From Blattabacterium cuenoti (lineage in GTDB: Bacteria > Bacteroidota > Bacteroidia > Flavobacteriales > Blattabacteriaceae): a stretch of DNA of 64,000 nucleotides. Shown here one piece after another: positions 44,274 to 53,798 of this stretch; the stretch's first letter is position 1, and every line of letters begins with the position of its first letter. The stretch is taken from assembly GCF_014252115.1 (NCBI RefSeq), contig NZ_CP059211.1, forward strand, positions 248,001-312,000, read 5' to 3'. The notes beneath the pieces were generated by a model. The model saw only the letters and a program-made list of their open reading frames with translations, was not told the origin of the DNA and ran no database searches. The translations under genes were made by a program, and so were the position numbers.

Positions 44274-46211
44274 ATGGATAAAAAAGATAAAACAAATACA
44301 ACAAAAAATTATAATACATATACAGCAGATAGTATTCAATCTCTTGAAGGAATAGAACATATTCGACTCAGACCCTCTATGTATATTGGAGATATAGGAA
44401 CTAGAGGTTTACATCATTTAGTTTACGAAGTAATAGATAATTCTGTAGATGAATCTTTAGCAGGTTTTTGCAATAAAATATGGGTAACAATCCATAAAAA
44501 TGGATTTATCACTGTACTTGACAATGGACGTGGCATTCCAATAGACATTCATAAAAAAGAAGGAAAATCTGCTTTAGAAGTTGTGATGACTAAAATTGGT
44601 GCAGGTGGTAAATTTGATAAAAATTCTTATAAAGTTTCTGGGGGGTTACATGGTGTAGGAGTCTCTTGTGTTAATGCTCTGTCTGAAAAACTTGTAGTTA
44701 CAATTTATCGGAATGGGAAAATTTATCAACAAGAATATTTTAAAGGAAAAGCTCTTTATTCTGTAAAATATTTAGGAAAAACTAATATGCAAGGAACAAA
44801 AATTTATTATCTTGCTGATCATTCTATTTTCAATTCTATTATATATAATTATGAAATTTTATCTAATCGATTAAAAGAATTATCTTTTTTAAATAAAGGC
44901 CTGTACTTATTTTTAATAGATGAGAGAAAAAATATAAAAGAACATTTTTTTTCTAAAAATGGATTGAAAGAATATCTACCAATTTTAGATAAAAATCATC
45001 ATCCTTTAACTAAAAAGATTCTTTTTATTGAAGGAGAAAAAGACAATACTATTGTAGAAGTGGCAATGCAATATAATACTTCTTTTAAAGAAAAAATTTA
45101 TTCTTATGTTAATAACATAAATACTTATGAAGGAGGAACTCATATTTCCGGATTTCGAAGAGCATTAACAAGAACGTTGAAAAAATATATAGATGGATAT
45201 AGTGTTTTATCCAATAAGATAGAATTAACAGGAGATGATTTTAGAGAAGGAATTACGGTTATTATATCTGTTCGAGTAATGGAACCTCAATTTGAAGGAC
45301 AAACTAAAACAAAATTAAGTAATCACGAAGTAGGGGGAATTGTAGATAAAATTGTAGGAGAATCATTATATAATTTTTTAGAAGAAAATCCTAGTGATAG
45401 AAAAAAAATTATTGACAAAATAATATTATCAGCTAAAGCACGTCAAGCAGCAAAGAAAGCACGTGAGTTGATACAAAAAAAAACTCCTATAAGTAGTATT
45501 TTACCTGGAAAGTTAGCAGATTGTTCTTTTAATAATCCAGAAAATTGTGAGATTTATTTGGTAGAAGGAGATTCTGCCGGAGGTACAGCTAAACAAGGAA
45601 GAGATAGAAGTTTTCAAGCTATTTTACCTTTACGAGGAAAAATATTAAATGTTGAAAAAGCTATGCAGTATAAAATATTTGAAAATGAGGAAATAAAAAA
45701 TATATTTACTTCTTTAGGAGTTTCTATTGGAACAGAAGAAGATCAAAAAACTTTAAATATAAAAAAACTTAGATATAATAAAATTATTATTATGACAGAT
45801 GCAGATATAGATGGAAGTCATATCTCTACTTTAATTTTAACATTATTCTTTCGTTATATGAAACCTTTAATAGAAAAAGGGCACATTTACATTGCTACAC
45901 CTCCACTTTATTTAATTCGAAAAGGAAATCATTATCAATATGCTTGGAATGATCAAGAAAGAGAAAGGATTATTCATCAATTAGGAGGAAGAAAATCTAT
46001 CAATATACAACGATATAAAGGATTAGGAGAAATGAATGCAGATCAACTTTGGGAAACAACTATGAATCCAAAAAAAAGAACTTTACGTAAAGTGAATATA
46101 GACAATTATTCTGAAGCAGACAAAATATTTTCCGTTCTTATGGGAGATGAAGTTCCTCCACGAAGAAATTTTATAGAAAAAAATGCAATACATGCGAAAA
46201 TTGATATTTAA
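44274..46211 (+). CDS. gyrB: DNA gyrase subunit B
   Basis: ATPase subunit of gyrase, 645 residues. The GHKL ATPase domain shows YEVIDNSVDESLAG near 50, LDNGRGIP near 80 and KVSGGLHGVGVSCVNAL near 120. The transducer follows, then the TOPRIM domain with VEGDSAGGTAKQGRDR near 427 and DADIDGSHI near 505, and the C-terminal GyrA contact region with YKGLGEMNADQLWETTM near 590. No E. coli-type insert is seen, so it is the short form. ATG start. Confidence 0.97.
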   Translation: MDKKDKTNTTKNYNTYTADSIQSLEGIEHIRLRPSMYIGDIGTRGLHHLVYEVIDNSVDESLAGFCNKIWVTIHKNGFITVLDNGRGIPIDIHKKEGKSALEVVMTKIGAGGKFDKNSYKVSGGLHGVGVSCVNALSEKLVVTIYRNGKIYQQEYFKGKALYSVKYLGKTNMQGTKIYYLADHSIFNSIIYNYEILSNRLKELSFLNKGLYLFLIDERKNIKEHFFSKNGLKEYLPILDKNHHPLTKKILFIEGEKDNTIVEVAMQYNTSFKEKIYSYVNNINTYEGGTHISGFRRALTRTLKKYIDGYSVLSNKIELTGDDFREGITVIISVRVMEPQFEGQTKTKLSNHEVGGIVDKIVGESLYNFLEENPSDRKKIIDKIILSAKARQAAKKARELIQKKTPISSILPGKLADCSFNNPENCEIYLVEGDSAGGTAKQGRDRSFQAILPLRGKILNVEKAMQYKIFENEEIKNIFTSLGVSIGTEEDQKTLNIKKLRYNKIIIMTDADIDGSHISTLILTLFFRYMKPLIEKGHIYIATPPLYLIRKGNHYQYAWNDQERERIIHQLGGRKSINIQRYKGLGEMNADQLWETTMNPKKRTLRKVNIDNYSEADKIFSVLMGDEVPPRRNFIEKNAIHAKIDI

Positions 46212-46228
46212 TTGATTATAAGTAAAAT

Positions 46229-47020
46229 ATGAATTATATTCAATCAATCCTATTAGGGATTATTGAAGGAATAACAGAATTTTTTCCTATTTCTTCTACA
46301 GGACACATGATTATTGCGGCTTCTATAATGGGAATATTAGAAAATAAAATAACAAATTTATTTATTATTTCTGTTCAGTTTGGAGCCATTTTATCTGTAA
46401 TTTTTTTGTATAGAAAGAAACTTTTTTTTCAAAAATTGAATTTTTATCTGAAAATTTTTATAGCTAGTTTTCCTGTAGGGATTTTTGGTTTTTTCTTAAA
46501 CAAAATCATCAATTTTTTTTTAGATAAACCATTTATAGTATCTTTATCTCTTTTAATAGGAGGATTAGTAATTTTAAAAACAGAAATGTTTTATGAAAAA
46601 AACTTTTATAACAGAAAAAATAATATTACTTATTTAAAAGCTTTTGTTATTGGATTATTTCAATGTATGGCTTTAATTCCAGGAGTGTCTAGAAGTGCAA
46701 CTACCATTATTGCTTGTATGCTACAAAATGTGAATAGAATAAAAGCAATAGAGTTTTCTTTTTTTTTATCTGTTCCTGTTATTGGGTTTGCTACATGTAA
46801 AAAATTACATGATTATTATTTTCAATTAAATCCTTTTACGTTTAAAGAAATAGAATTATTATTATTAGGAAATATAGTATCTTTTATTACTGGAATGATA
46901 ACCATCAAATGGTTGACAAAATATTTAAAGAATTTTAAATTATTTGGATACTATAGAATTATTTTAGGAACTTTTTTTATTATTGCACATTATTTGATAA
47001 AACCAATTGGAAAATATTGA
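46229..47020 (+). CDS. uppP: undecaprenyl-diphosphatase
   Basis: Membrane phosphatase recycling the lipid carrier for murein and other polymers. GIIEGITEFFPISSTGHM near residue 11 and PGVSRSATTIIACM near 155 are the two catalytic motifs of the BacA/UppP family; about eight hydrophobic segments, 263 residues. ATG start 17 bp after gyrB. Its end overlaps truB by 14 bp. Confidence 0.95.
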   Translation: MNYIQSILLGIIEGITEFFPISSTGHMIIAASIMGILENKITNLFIISVQFGAILSVIFLYRKKLFFQKLNFYLKIFIASFPVGIFGFFLNKIINFFLDKPFIVSLSLLIGGLVILKTEMFYEKNFYNRKNNITYLKAFVIGLFQCMALIPGVSRSATTIIACMLQNVNRIKAIEFSFFLSVPVIGFATCKKLHDYYFQLNPFTFKEIELLLLGNIVSFITGMITIKWLTKYLKNFKLFGYYRIILGTFFIIAHYLIKPIGKY

Positions 47021-47729
47021 TTCACAAAATTTATCAGAATTTAACAATGGAAAAATACTGTTAGTAGATAAACCATGGGGGTGGACATCTTTTGACATTG
47101 TAAAAAAAATAAAAACTTATATCCTCAATAAAACCACTATTAAAAATTTAAAAATAGGACATGCAGGAACTTTAGATCCTTTTGCTACAGGTTTATTAGT
47201 TATTCTTACAGGAAAATATACTAAAAAAGTAAATGAGATTCAAAATTATAAAAAAGTTTATACAGGTATTATAAAATTAGGATGTGAAACTTTATCTTTT
47301 GATTCAGAAACGGAAGAGAAAAATTTTTCTTCCGTTTTACATATTACTCCCCAATTGATTAAAAAGATATCTAAAAAATTTTTGGGAGAAATAGATCAAT
47401 TTCCTCCAAATTTTTCTGCCTTAAAAAAAAAAGGAAAAAGATTCTATGAATATGCTAGAAAGGGTATCAGAATCGTTTCCAAGTCTAGACGTATAAAAAT
47501 TTATAAATTCTATATCCTAAAAGTAGGAATTCCCTATATTCAATTTTTTATAGAATGTGGAAGAGGAACTTATATTCGATCTATAGCCCAAGATTTTGGT
47601 AAAGCACTTCAAAGTGGTGCTTATATACTTTCTTTAAGAAGAGAACGAATAGGAAATTTTTCTGTGAATTGTTCTTATTCTATAAAATTAAATATTTCAA
47701 AAGAATTTACATGTTACTTATTGGATTAA
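47007..47729 (+). CDS. truB: tRNA pseudouridine(55) synthase
   Basis: Makes the T-loop pseudouridine. [15 protein letters not shown] near residue 19, [16 protein letters not shown] near 52 with the catalytic aspartate, and [18 protein letters not shown] near 183 identify it. 240 residues. No ATG or GTG lies at a suitable place; the TTG inside the uppP end is the best start and puts the first motif at the usual distance. A near-perfect 14-bp hairpin (47308-47337) lies in its coding sequence. The stop overlaps rpsP by 4 bp, convergently. Confidence 0.92.
   Translation: MENIDSQNLSEFNNGKILLVDKPWGWTSFDIVKKIKTYILNKTTIKNLKIGHAGTLDPFATGLLVILTGKYTKKVNEIQNYKKVYTGIIKLGCETLSFDSETEEKNFSSVLHITPQLIKKISKKFLGEIDQFPPNFSALKKKGKRFYEYARKGIRIVSKSRRIKIYKFYILKVGIPYIQFFIECGRGTYIRSIAQDFGKALQSGAYILSLRRERIGNFSVNCSYSIKLNISKEFTCYLLD
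47308..47337. repeat. near-perfect 14-bp-arm hairpin inside truB
   Basis: AAACGGAAGAGAAA pairs with TTTTTCTTCCGTTT with a single G-T wobble and a 2-nt centre. It lies in the codons around [11 protein letters not shown]. Confidence 0.75.
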
Positions 47730-48064
47730 ATTTTATATTTTTTATACCACATGTGAAACTTTTTTTGGGATTCTTCATTGGTGAATATGCCTTTTCTTAC
47801 CCCTTCCAATAAATGTTTATTCAATAACACACCAGTTTTAGAAAAAATAGATTTTACCGTATTGGTAGGTTGCGCTCCTTTCATTAACCATGAAACAGCA
47901 TTTTTTATCTTGAGTACAGTTGAAGGAGGATCTGTATGAGGATTATAAGTTCCTAGTTTCTCAATAAATTTTCCATCTCTTGGTGCACGAGAATCAGCTA
48001 CAACTATATGATAAATAGGTTTATGTTTTTTTCCAATTCTTTTTAAACGAATTTTTACGGACAT
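47726..48064 (-). CDS. rpsP: 30S ribosomal protein S16
   Basis: Small-subunit protein of 112 residues. The start [25 protein letters not shown] is the S16 signature. The body shows [17 protein letters not shown] near 31 and [20 protein letters not shown] near 65. The C-terminal basic extension is shorter than in many free-living Bacteroidota. ATG start; monocistronic on the minus strand, convergent with truB. Confidence 0.96.
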   Translation of the reverse strand: MSVKIRLKRIGKKHKPIYHIVVADSRAPRDGKFIEKLGTYNPHTDPPSTVLKIKNAVSWLMKGAQPTNTVKSIFSKTGVLLNKHLLEGVRKGIFTNEESQKKFHMWYKKYKI

Positions 48065-48186
48065 AATTTGACAAATTTATATTATAAATGAACCTTTTAA
48101 TATTTTTTATAGAAAAAAAGTAGTCCTCAATTTAGATATAATTATCATGTTTTTGAAAAAAAATAGTATATATTTACATTTTTCAT

Positions 48187-48257
48187 AGACCCGTTGTGTA
48201 ACGGTAGCACAGCAGATTTTGGTTCTGTTAGTTGGGGTTCGAGTCCCTACGGGTCTG
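48187..48257 (+). tRNA. tRNA-Gln (anticodon TTG)
   Basis: Full cloverleaf of 71 nt: acceptor AGACCCG/CGGGTCT, D-stem GTG/CAC, anticodon stem GCAGA/TCTGT around loop TTTTGGT giving TTG, T-stem TGGGG/CCCTA with loop TTCGAGT. The 3' CCA is not encoded. It lies alone in the spacer between rpsP and the symporter gene. Confidence 0.95.
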
Positions 48258-48308
48258 TTCCCTTTATTATTCGTATAGTTTTTTTTTGGTGGTTAGACTG
48301 AGAACAAA

Positions 48309-49709
48309 ATGAGTATTGGAATGAAAATAAAAAAAGAAAAAGTTTTATTAATAGCTTTTCTAAGTGTTTTAGCATATATCTTTATTCATTTATCAAAATC
48401 CTTGTTAGGATTGGATAAATCTACTCTTTGTATATTAAGATGTTTTGTTATATCTCTTTTCATATTGTATTCTTTCATGAAAAAAGATTTAACTACTTGG
48501 ATATTATTATCCATTATCATAGGAATAGAAATAGGTTTGGATCTTCCCAAAATTGCTGTGGAATTAAGATTTTTATCTAGAATATTTTTGAGATTGATCA
48601 AAACTATTATTGCTCCAATATTATTTTCAACTTTAGTGGTTGGAATAGCAGGTCATTCTAATATTAAACAATTAGGAAGTATGGGATGGAAATCCCTACT
48701 ATATTTTGAAGTGGTAACAACTTTGGCTTTATTTATTGGTCTTATTGCTATTAATGTATCACAAGCTGGAGTTGGTATTGTTATGCCTTCAGGAATCACG
48801 GAACAAACATTACCAAAAGTAGAAAGGAGATCATGGCAAGATACAATTCTTCATGTATTTCCGGAAAATTTTATAAAATCTATTTATCATGGAGATGTAT
48901 TGCCTATAGTGGTTTTTTCCGTTATATTTGGTGTATCTATGGTTTTTTTAGAAGATAAAAAACGAAGTCCTATATTATTGTTTGCAGAGAGTCTTTCAGA
49001 AATCATGTTTAAGTTTACCAAAATTATTATGTATTTTGCTCCTATAGGAGTAGGATCCGCTATTGCTTATACAGTAGGACATATGGGACTGGATATTTTG
49101 TATAATTTATTTCAACTGTTATTAACTCTTTATATTGCTTTACTGATTTTTTTGATAGTTGTTTTACTTCCTATTCTTTTGTGGATTAAAGTTCCTTTAA
49201 AAGGTTTTATCAAAGCATTAACTGAACCTGTATCACTTGCGTTTGCGACTACAAGTTCAGAATCCGCTTTGCCTTTACTTATGGAAAATTTAGAAAAATT
49301 AGGTGTTCCAAGAAAAATTATAGCTTTTGTGATTCCCACAGGTTATAGTTTTAACTTAGATGGAACTACTCTTTATTTATCTTTGGCAACTGTTTTCGTT
49401 GCACAAGCATCTGGTATTCCTTTGAGTTTTAGTCAACAAATATTTATAGGCCTTACGTTAATTTTAACGAGTAAAGGAGTTGCTGGAGTACCTAGAGCAT
49501 CTTTAGTCATTTTGTTAGCTACTGTGTCTTCTTTTGGACTCCCAACTTGGCCTATATTGGCAATTATAGGAATAGATGAATTAATGGATATGGCTAGGAC
49601 TACCGTAAATGTTATAGGAAATGGATTAGCTAGTTGTGTAATAGCTCGTTCTGAAGGAGAATTAGATGACAAAAAAATGTTAGATTATATTAAAAAAAGT
49701 GTTAAATGA
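48309..49709 (+). CDS. dicarboxylate/amino acid:cation symporter (DAACS family)
   Basis: GltP/DctA-like permease of 466 residues, importing glutamate, aspartate or C4-dicarboxylates with protons or sodium. Signature stretches are FLRLIKTIIAPILFSTLVVGI near 92, the serine-rich hairpin AFATTSSESALPLLMENL near 310, GYSFNLDGTTLYLSLATVF near 343 and the final substrate region IDELMDMARTTVNVIGNG near 428. The N-terminus has an extra pair of hydrophobic segments. Probably brings host dicarboxylates or glutamate into the central metabolism of the symbiont. ATG start, 51 bp after tRNA-Gln. Confidence 0.92.
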   Translation: MSIGMKIKKEKVLLIAFLSVLAYIFIHLSKSLLGLDKSTLCILRCFVISLFILYSFMKKDLTTWILLSIIIGIEIGLDLPKIAVELRFLSRIFLRLIKTIIAPILFSTLVVGIAGHSNIKQLGSMGWKSLLYFEVVTTLALFIGLIAINVSQAGVGIVMPSGITEQTLPKVERRSWQDTILHVFPENFIKSIYHGDVLPIVVFSVIFGVSMVFLEDKKRSPILLFAESLSEIMFKFTKIIMYFAPIGVGSAIAYTVGHMGLDILYNLFQLLLTLYIALLIFLIVVLLPILLWIKVPLKGFIKALTEPVSLAFATTSSESALPLLMENLEKLGVPRKIIAFVIPTGYSFNLDGTTLYLSLATVFVAQASGIPLSFSQQIFIGLTLILTSKGVAGVPRASLVILLATVSSFGLPTWPILAIIGIDELMDMARTTVNVIGNGLASCVIARSEGELDDKKMLDYIKKSVK

Positions 49710-49723
49710 TTTTTAATTGAATT

Positions 49724-50785
49724 TTGAAAGAAAATTGTTTTTTTTATAGAAAAAAAAAATATTCTATAGAACCAAATGGAGTAGTTACGGTAAAAAGTCA
49801 TTCCAATATTGCTTTAATTAAATACTGGGGAAAACATAATAATAAAATTCAAATACCGTTGAATTCATCTATTAGTTATTCTTTAGGAGAGGTGTACACG
49901 GTTACACGTTTAATTTATAAAGAGAGAAAAAAAAATAATTTATCTATAAGAGTATTTTTTTCAGGAAAAGAAAAAACTAGTTTTACTCCAAAAATTTTAG
50001 AATTTTTTCATAGAATTTCATTTTATTGTTCCTACTTACGAAAGTTTAATTTTATTATAGAAACCTATAATACTTTTCCCCATAGTAGTGGGATAGCTTC
50101 TTCTGCTTCTTCCATGAGTGCTTTAGCATTATGCATTATGAAAATAGAAAAAAAACTAGTATGCTCTTTAAAAGAAGATTTTTTTTTTAAAAAAGCTTCT
50201 TTTTTAGCCAGATTAGGTTCTGGAAGTGCTTGCAGATCTATTTATCCTGGACTTGTTGTTTGGGGACATCATAAATCCATAAAAGGAAGTAATAATCTTT
50301 ATGCTATCCCATATCCATATGAAATACATTCCATTTTTAAAAAAATAGAAGATACTATTTTAATTATAGATGATGTACCTAAAAAAATATTGAGTTCAAA
50401 AGGACATCAGTTAATGAATAATAACCCTTATGCTAAAGAGAGATTTAAATGCGCTAATCAAAATATGGATAGACTTATATCTATATTAAAAATAGGAGAA
50501 TTTCAAGAATTTGGAGAATTAATAGAACATGAAGCTTTGACTCTTCACGCTATGATCATGACTTCTAGACCCTATTTTTTATGGATGAAACCAAATACTC
50601 TGAACGTGATTTATACGGTATGGGATTTCAGAAGACAGAATAATAAAAATATCTATTTTACACTAGATGCAGGAGCTAATGTTCATCTTTTGTACCCTAT
50701 TCAAGAAAAAACATCTATTATAAAATGGATTTATAATGATTTATTTTTTTATTGTAAAAAAATTATAGAAAGTTTTTGTTTATAG
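49724..50785 (+). CDS. mvaD: diphosphomevalonate decarboxylase
   Basis: GHMP-family enzyme making isopentenyl diphosphate, the precursor of the lipid carrier used by MraY and UppP. SNIALIKYWGKHNN near residue 27, the ATP loop PHSSGIASSASSMSALAL near 125, and ARLGSGSACRSIYPG near 165 match the family, as does TLDAGANVHLLYP near 305 with the catalytic aspartate. It indicates the mevalonate route, typical of Flavobacteriales. There is no ATG before the essential motifs; TTG, 14 bp after the symporter stop, is the best start. 353 residues. Confidence 0.92.
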   Translation: MKENCFFYRKKKYSIEPNGVVTVKSHSNIALIKYWGKHNNKIQIPLNSSISYSLGEVYTVTRLIYKERKKNNLSIRVFFSGKEKTSFTPKILEFFHRISFYCSYLRKFNFIIETYNTFPHSSGIASSASSMSALALCIMKIEKKLVCSLKEDFFFKKASFLARLGSGSACRSIYPGLVVWGHHKSIKGSNNLYAIPYPYEIHSIFKKIEDTILIIDDVPKKILSSKGHQLMNNNPYAKERFKCANQNMDRLISILKIGEFQEFGELIEHEALTLHAMIMTSRPYFLWMKPNTLNVIYTVWDFRRQNNKNIYFTLDAGANVHLLYPIQEKTSIIKWIYNDLFFYCKKIIESFCL

Positions 50786-50807
50786 AATTAATTATCTTTA
50801 TAATTTT

Positions 50808-50883
50808 GGTGGACGTAGCTCAGTTGGTTTAGAGCATCAGATTGTGGTTCTGAGGGTCGCCGGTTCGAATCCGGTCGTTCACC
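50808..50883 (+). tRNA. tRNA-His (anticodon GTG)
   Basis: Complete cloverleaf: acceptor GTGGACG/CGTTCAC, D arm GCTCAGTTGGTTTAGAGC, anticodon loop TTGTGGT giving GTG, T arm CCGGTTCGAATCCGG. The extra 5' G (position -1) opposite C73, the identity mark of tRNA-His, is encoded. CCA is not encoded. It lies 22 bp after mvaD and 9 bp before the convergent aminotransferase gene end. Confidence 0.96.
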
Positions 50884-50892
50884 CAAATATTT

Positions 50893-52080
50893 CTAATTCA
50901 ATATCTTTTTTATTCTTGTAAAAGCTTCTATGATTTTTTCTTCAGATGAAGCGTAAGAAATACGTAAACATTCATTATTACCAAAAGCACTGCCACTAAC
51001 AGTAGCAACTTTGCTTTGTTCAAGTAAAAATTCAGAAAATTCGTCTGAATTTTTAATCATTTTTCCATGTAATTTTTGTCCGAAAAAATTTGAAACTTTT
51101 GGAAAAATATAAAAAGCCCCATTTGGTTGATAAAATTGAAATCCATCAATTTCTTTGATCATATCTAAAACTAGATTTCTTCTTTTTTTAAACTCTTTGA
51201 TCATATATTCAATTTTACTGGGATGGGATGATAATGCAGTAATAGCAGCTATTTGTGCAATAGAATTAGCACAAGATGTCATCTGTCCCTGTATCTTGTC
51301 ACAAGATTCAGCAATCCATTTTGGAGCTCCAATATATCCAATTCTCCAACCCGTCATTGAAAAAGCCTTAGATAATCCATTAACTGTGATAACTTGATGA
51401 TAAATGTTAGGAAATATAGCAATACTAGTATGTTTTTCTGAATAACAAATATGTTCATAAATTTCATCAGAAAGAATCATGATTTCTGGATATTTTTTAA
51501 AAACTTCTGCTAAATTTTTTAGTTCATCATAAGAATAAACACTTCCAGTAGGATTACAGGGAGTACTGAAAATAAATAATTTTGTTTTAGATGTAATGGC
51601 TTTTTCTAATTGTTCTGGATTAATCTTAAAATTGTTTTTCATAACCGTTGGAATTATAACTGGATTAGATTCACAAATTTTTACCATTTGTAAATAGCTA
51701 ACCCAATAAGGAGCGGGAATAATAACTTCATCATCTCTATTTAACAAAGATAAAAGAACATTCATTATAGCTTGTTTTGCTCCGGTAGAAACCACAATTT
51801 GATAAGGGTTGTATTTCAAATGATTATCCCGGTGAAATTTTTCGCATATTACTTTTTTAAGTTCTAAATATCCGGATACAGGGGTATAATAATGATAACC
51901 TTCATCTATAGCTTTTTTTGCAGCGGATAAAACAAAATTAGGAGGATAAAAATCGGGTTCTCCCAAACTCAAATTTATAACATCATGACCTTTATTTTTT
52001 AATTCTCTAGCTTTAGATGACATAGCTATAGTTTGTGAAAAAGATATATTTTGTAAACGATAAGATAATCTATTTTTCAT
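50893..52080 (-). CDS. aspC: PLP-dependent aminotransferase (aspartate aminotransferase type, class I)
   Basis: 395-residue fold-type I transaminase. LSLGEPDFYPP near residue 38, STGAKQAIMNVLLSLL near 100, TPCNPTGSVYS near 172 with the substrate asparagine, and NGLSKAFSMTGWRIGYIG near 232 with the PLP lysine are the Iγ-type aspartate aminotransferase pattern. The C-terminal RISYASSEEKI holds the carboxylate-binding arginine. It may also serve phenylalanine, tyrosine or branched-chain transamination, since reduced genomes often keep few transaminases. ATG start. Confidence 0.88.
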   Translation of the reverse strand: MKNRLSYRLQNISFSQTIAMSSKARELKNKGHDVINLSLGEPDFYPPNFVLSAAKKAIDEGYHYYTPVSGYLELKKVICEKFHRDNHLKYNPYQIVVSTGAKQAIMNVLLSLLNRDDEVIIPAPYWVSYLQMVKICESNPVIIPTVMKNNFKINPEQLEKAITSKTKLFIFSTPCNPTGSVYSYDELKNLAEVFKKYPEIMILSDEIYEHICYSEKHTSIAIFPNIYHQVITVNGLSKAFSMTGWRIGYIGAPKWIAESCDKIQGQMTSCANSIAQIAAITALSSHPSKIEYMIKEFKKRRNLVLDMIKEIDGFQFYQPNGAFYIFPKVSNFFGQKLHGKMIKNSDEFSEFLLEQSKVATVSGSAFGNNECLRISYASSEEKIIEAFTRIKKILN

Positions 52081-52179
52081 AACATGAATATTTATTGTAA
52101 TTGTTCGATTGAAATGATTGCAAATCTAAATAAACTAAATAAATTTGATTATAAGTTTATTTATCATCCATTAATTAAT

Positions 52180-52812
52180 ATGGAATTAATTCAAAAATAT
52201 TTTCCATATCTATTAGATCGGCAAATCTATAGATTGTATTATTTAAAAAATTTATATTCATATTGGAATACATATGTGAATTTAGTTTCTAGAAAAACAT
52301 TTCACGATTTTTATCAACAACACGTCCTTTTTTCTTTAGGAATAGCTAAAGTATTTTCTTTTTACCCTGGATCATGTGTTATGGACTTAGGTACAGGAGG
52401 TGGGTTCCCTGGAATTCCTTTATCCATAATTTTTCCTAAGACAAAATTTATATTAGTAGATTCTATTAAAAAAAAAATAAAAATTATCGAAAAAATAGCA
52501 TATAATCTTCATTTAAACAATGTACATCCTATTTGTATACGTGCAGAGAAATTAGAAAATAAATTTGATTTTGTGGTGACTCGATCTGTAAACAAAATAG
52601 ATATTATCCATGATTGGATAAAAGATAAATTTAAATATAAATCCAACTCTATCATTCAAAATGGAGCTTTTTATATAAAAGGAGGAAATTTGGATGATGA
52701 ATTAAAAAAATTTCCTAATGCGATAGAATATCCTTTAAATCATTATTTTGAAGAACCTTTTTTCGGTACTAAAAAAGTTATTTGGATTTCCAACATAGAA
52801 GAAAAAATATAG
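52180..52812 (+). CDS. rsmG: 16S rRNA (guanine(527)-N7)-methyltransferase
   Basis: SAM-dependent methylase of the 530 loop, 210 residues. MELIQKYFPYLLDRQI is the flavobacterial family start, so I choose this ATG over an in-frame one 96 bp upstream next to the aminotransferase gene. VNLVSRKTFHDFYQQHVLFSL near 33 and the SAM motif VMDLGTGGGFPGIPLSI near 67 are diagnostic. The 99 bp upstream are then the divergent spacer with the aminotransferase gene. Confidence 0.92.
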   Translation: MELIQKYFPYLLDRQIYRLYYLKNLYSYWNTYVNLVSRKTFHDFYQQHVLFSLGIAKVFSFYPGSCVMDLGTGGGFPGIPLSIIFPKTKFILVDSIKKKIKIIEKIAYNLHLNNVHPICIRAEKLENKFDFVVTRSVNKIDIIHDWIKDKFKYKSNSIIQNGAFYIKGGNLDDELKKFPNAIEYPLNHYFEEPFFGTKKVIWISNIEEKI

Positions 52813-52831
52813 TATACAAAAACTAACTAAA

Positions 52832-53797
52832 ATGAATCCTAAAAAATTTTTTTTAGAAAAAGTGAGACAAAAAGGAGGATGGGTAAATGCTCATGCTCAT
52901 TTAGATAGAGCTTATACTCTAACAAGAAAAAATTTCAAGTATTCTTATTCTCCCCTTCAAAAAAAATGGTATCTGGTTGATGAAATGAAACGTTTAGCTA
53001 CAGAAGAGGATATTTACATACGTATGGAAAAAGCATTAGAATATTTTTTAATGCAAGGAACACAAGCTTTATGTTCTTTTATTGATGTAGATGAAATTAT
53101 TGAAGATCGTGCCTTGAAAGCTGCTAAAAAATTGAAAAATAATTATGGACATTCTATTCATATTTGTTTTGCTAATCAAGTTCTTAAAGGGGTATTGGAT
53201 CCAAAATCAAAATATTGGTTCGATCAATCAATAGAATTTGTGGATATCGTTGGAGGATTACCCGCTACAGATTCTGGGAAAGAAGATCAACATATAGACA
53301 TTTTATTACAAATGGCCAAAAAAAAAGGAAAAATTGTACATGTACATGTAGATCAATTTAATATTAGCGAAGAAAGAGAAACTGAAAAATTAGCAAAAAA
53401 AACGATTGAACATGGAATGCAAGGAAAAGTAGTAGCTATTCATAGCATTTCTTTAGCTGCACATGATAGAGATTATCGTTACAGAATATACAAATTAATG
53501 AAAAAAGCAGATTTGATGGTTATATCTTGTCCTATTGCTTGGATTGATCATACTAGAAATGAACGTTTAACTCCTAGCCATAATTCTATCACTCCAGTAG
53601 ATGAGATGGTTCCTGAAGGAATTATAGTGGCTTTTGGTACAGATAACATCTGTGATATATATAAACCTTTCTCTGATGGAAATTTATGGATAGAATTACG
53701 AGTGATGTTAGAAGCTTGTCGTTATTATGATATAGATCATTTGGTAAAAATTTCTACAATAAATGGATTAAAAGTATTAGGTTTGGAAAAGAAGTAG
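52832..53797 (+). CDS. CodA-like amidohydrolase (cytosine deaminase superfamily), substrate uncertain
   Basis: Metal-dependent TIM-barrel hydrolase of 321 residues. The metal ligands are all present: NAHAHLDRAYT near residue 19, HVHVDQFN near 171, AIHSIS near 205 and FGTDNICDIYKPF near 271, the last aligning with the GHDDVFDPW region of cytosine deaminase. The catalytic glutamate after HVD in CodA is glutamine here, so the substrate is probably not cytosine. It lacks the N- and C-terminal beta-sandwich of full CodA (about 420 residues). ATG start; the stop is 1 bp from the convergent lysS. Confidence 0.8.
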   Translation: MNPKKFFLEKVRQKGGWVNAHAHLDRAYTLTRKNFKYSYSPLQKKWYLVDEMKRLATEEDIYIRMEKALEYFLMQGTQALCSFIDVDEIIEDRALKAAKKLKNNYGHSIHICFANQVLKGVLDPKSKYWFDQSIEFVDIVGGLPATDSGKEDQHIDILLQMAKKKGKIVHVHVDQFNISEERETEKLAKKTIEHGMQGKVVAIHSISLAAHDRDYRYRIYKLMKKADLMVISCPIAWIDHTRNERLTPSHNSITPVDEMVPEGIIVAFGTDNICDIYKPFSDGNLWIELRVMLEACRYYDIDHLVKISTINGLKVLGLEKK

Positions 53798-53798
53798 T

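Noticed and set aside
48152-48176. Promoter for tRNA-Gln (TTTG and TATATTTA)
   Set aside because: Spacing between the two elements is too short and the -7 box has a mismatch.
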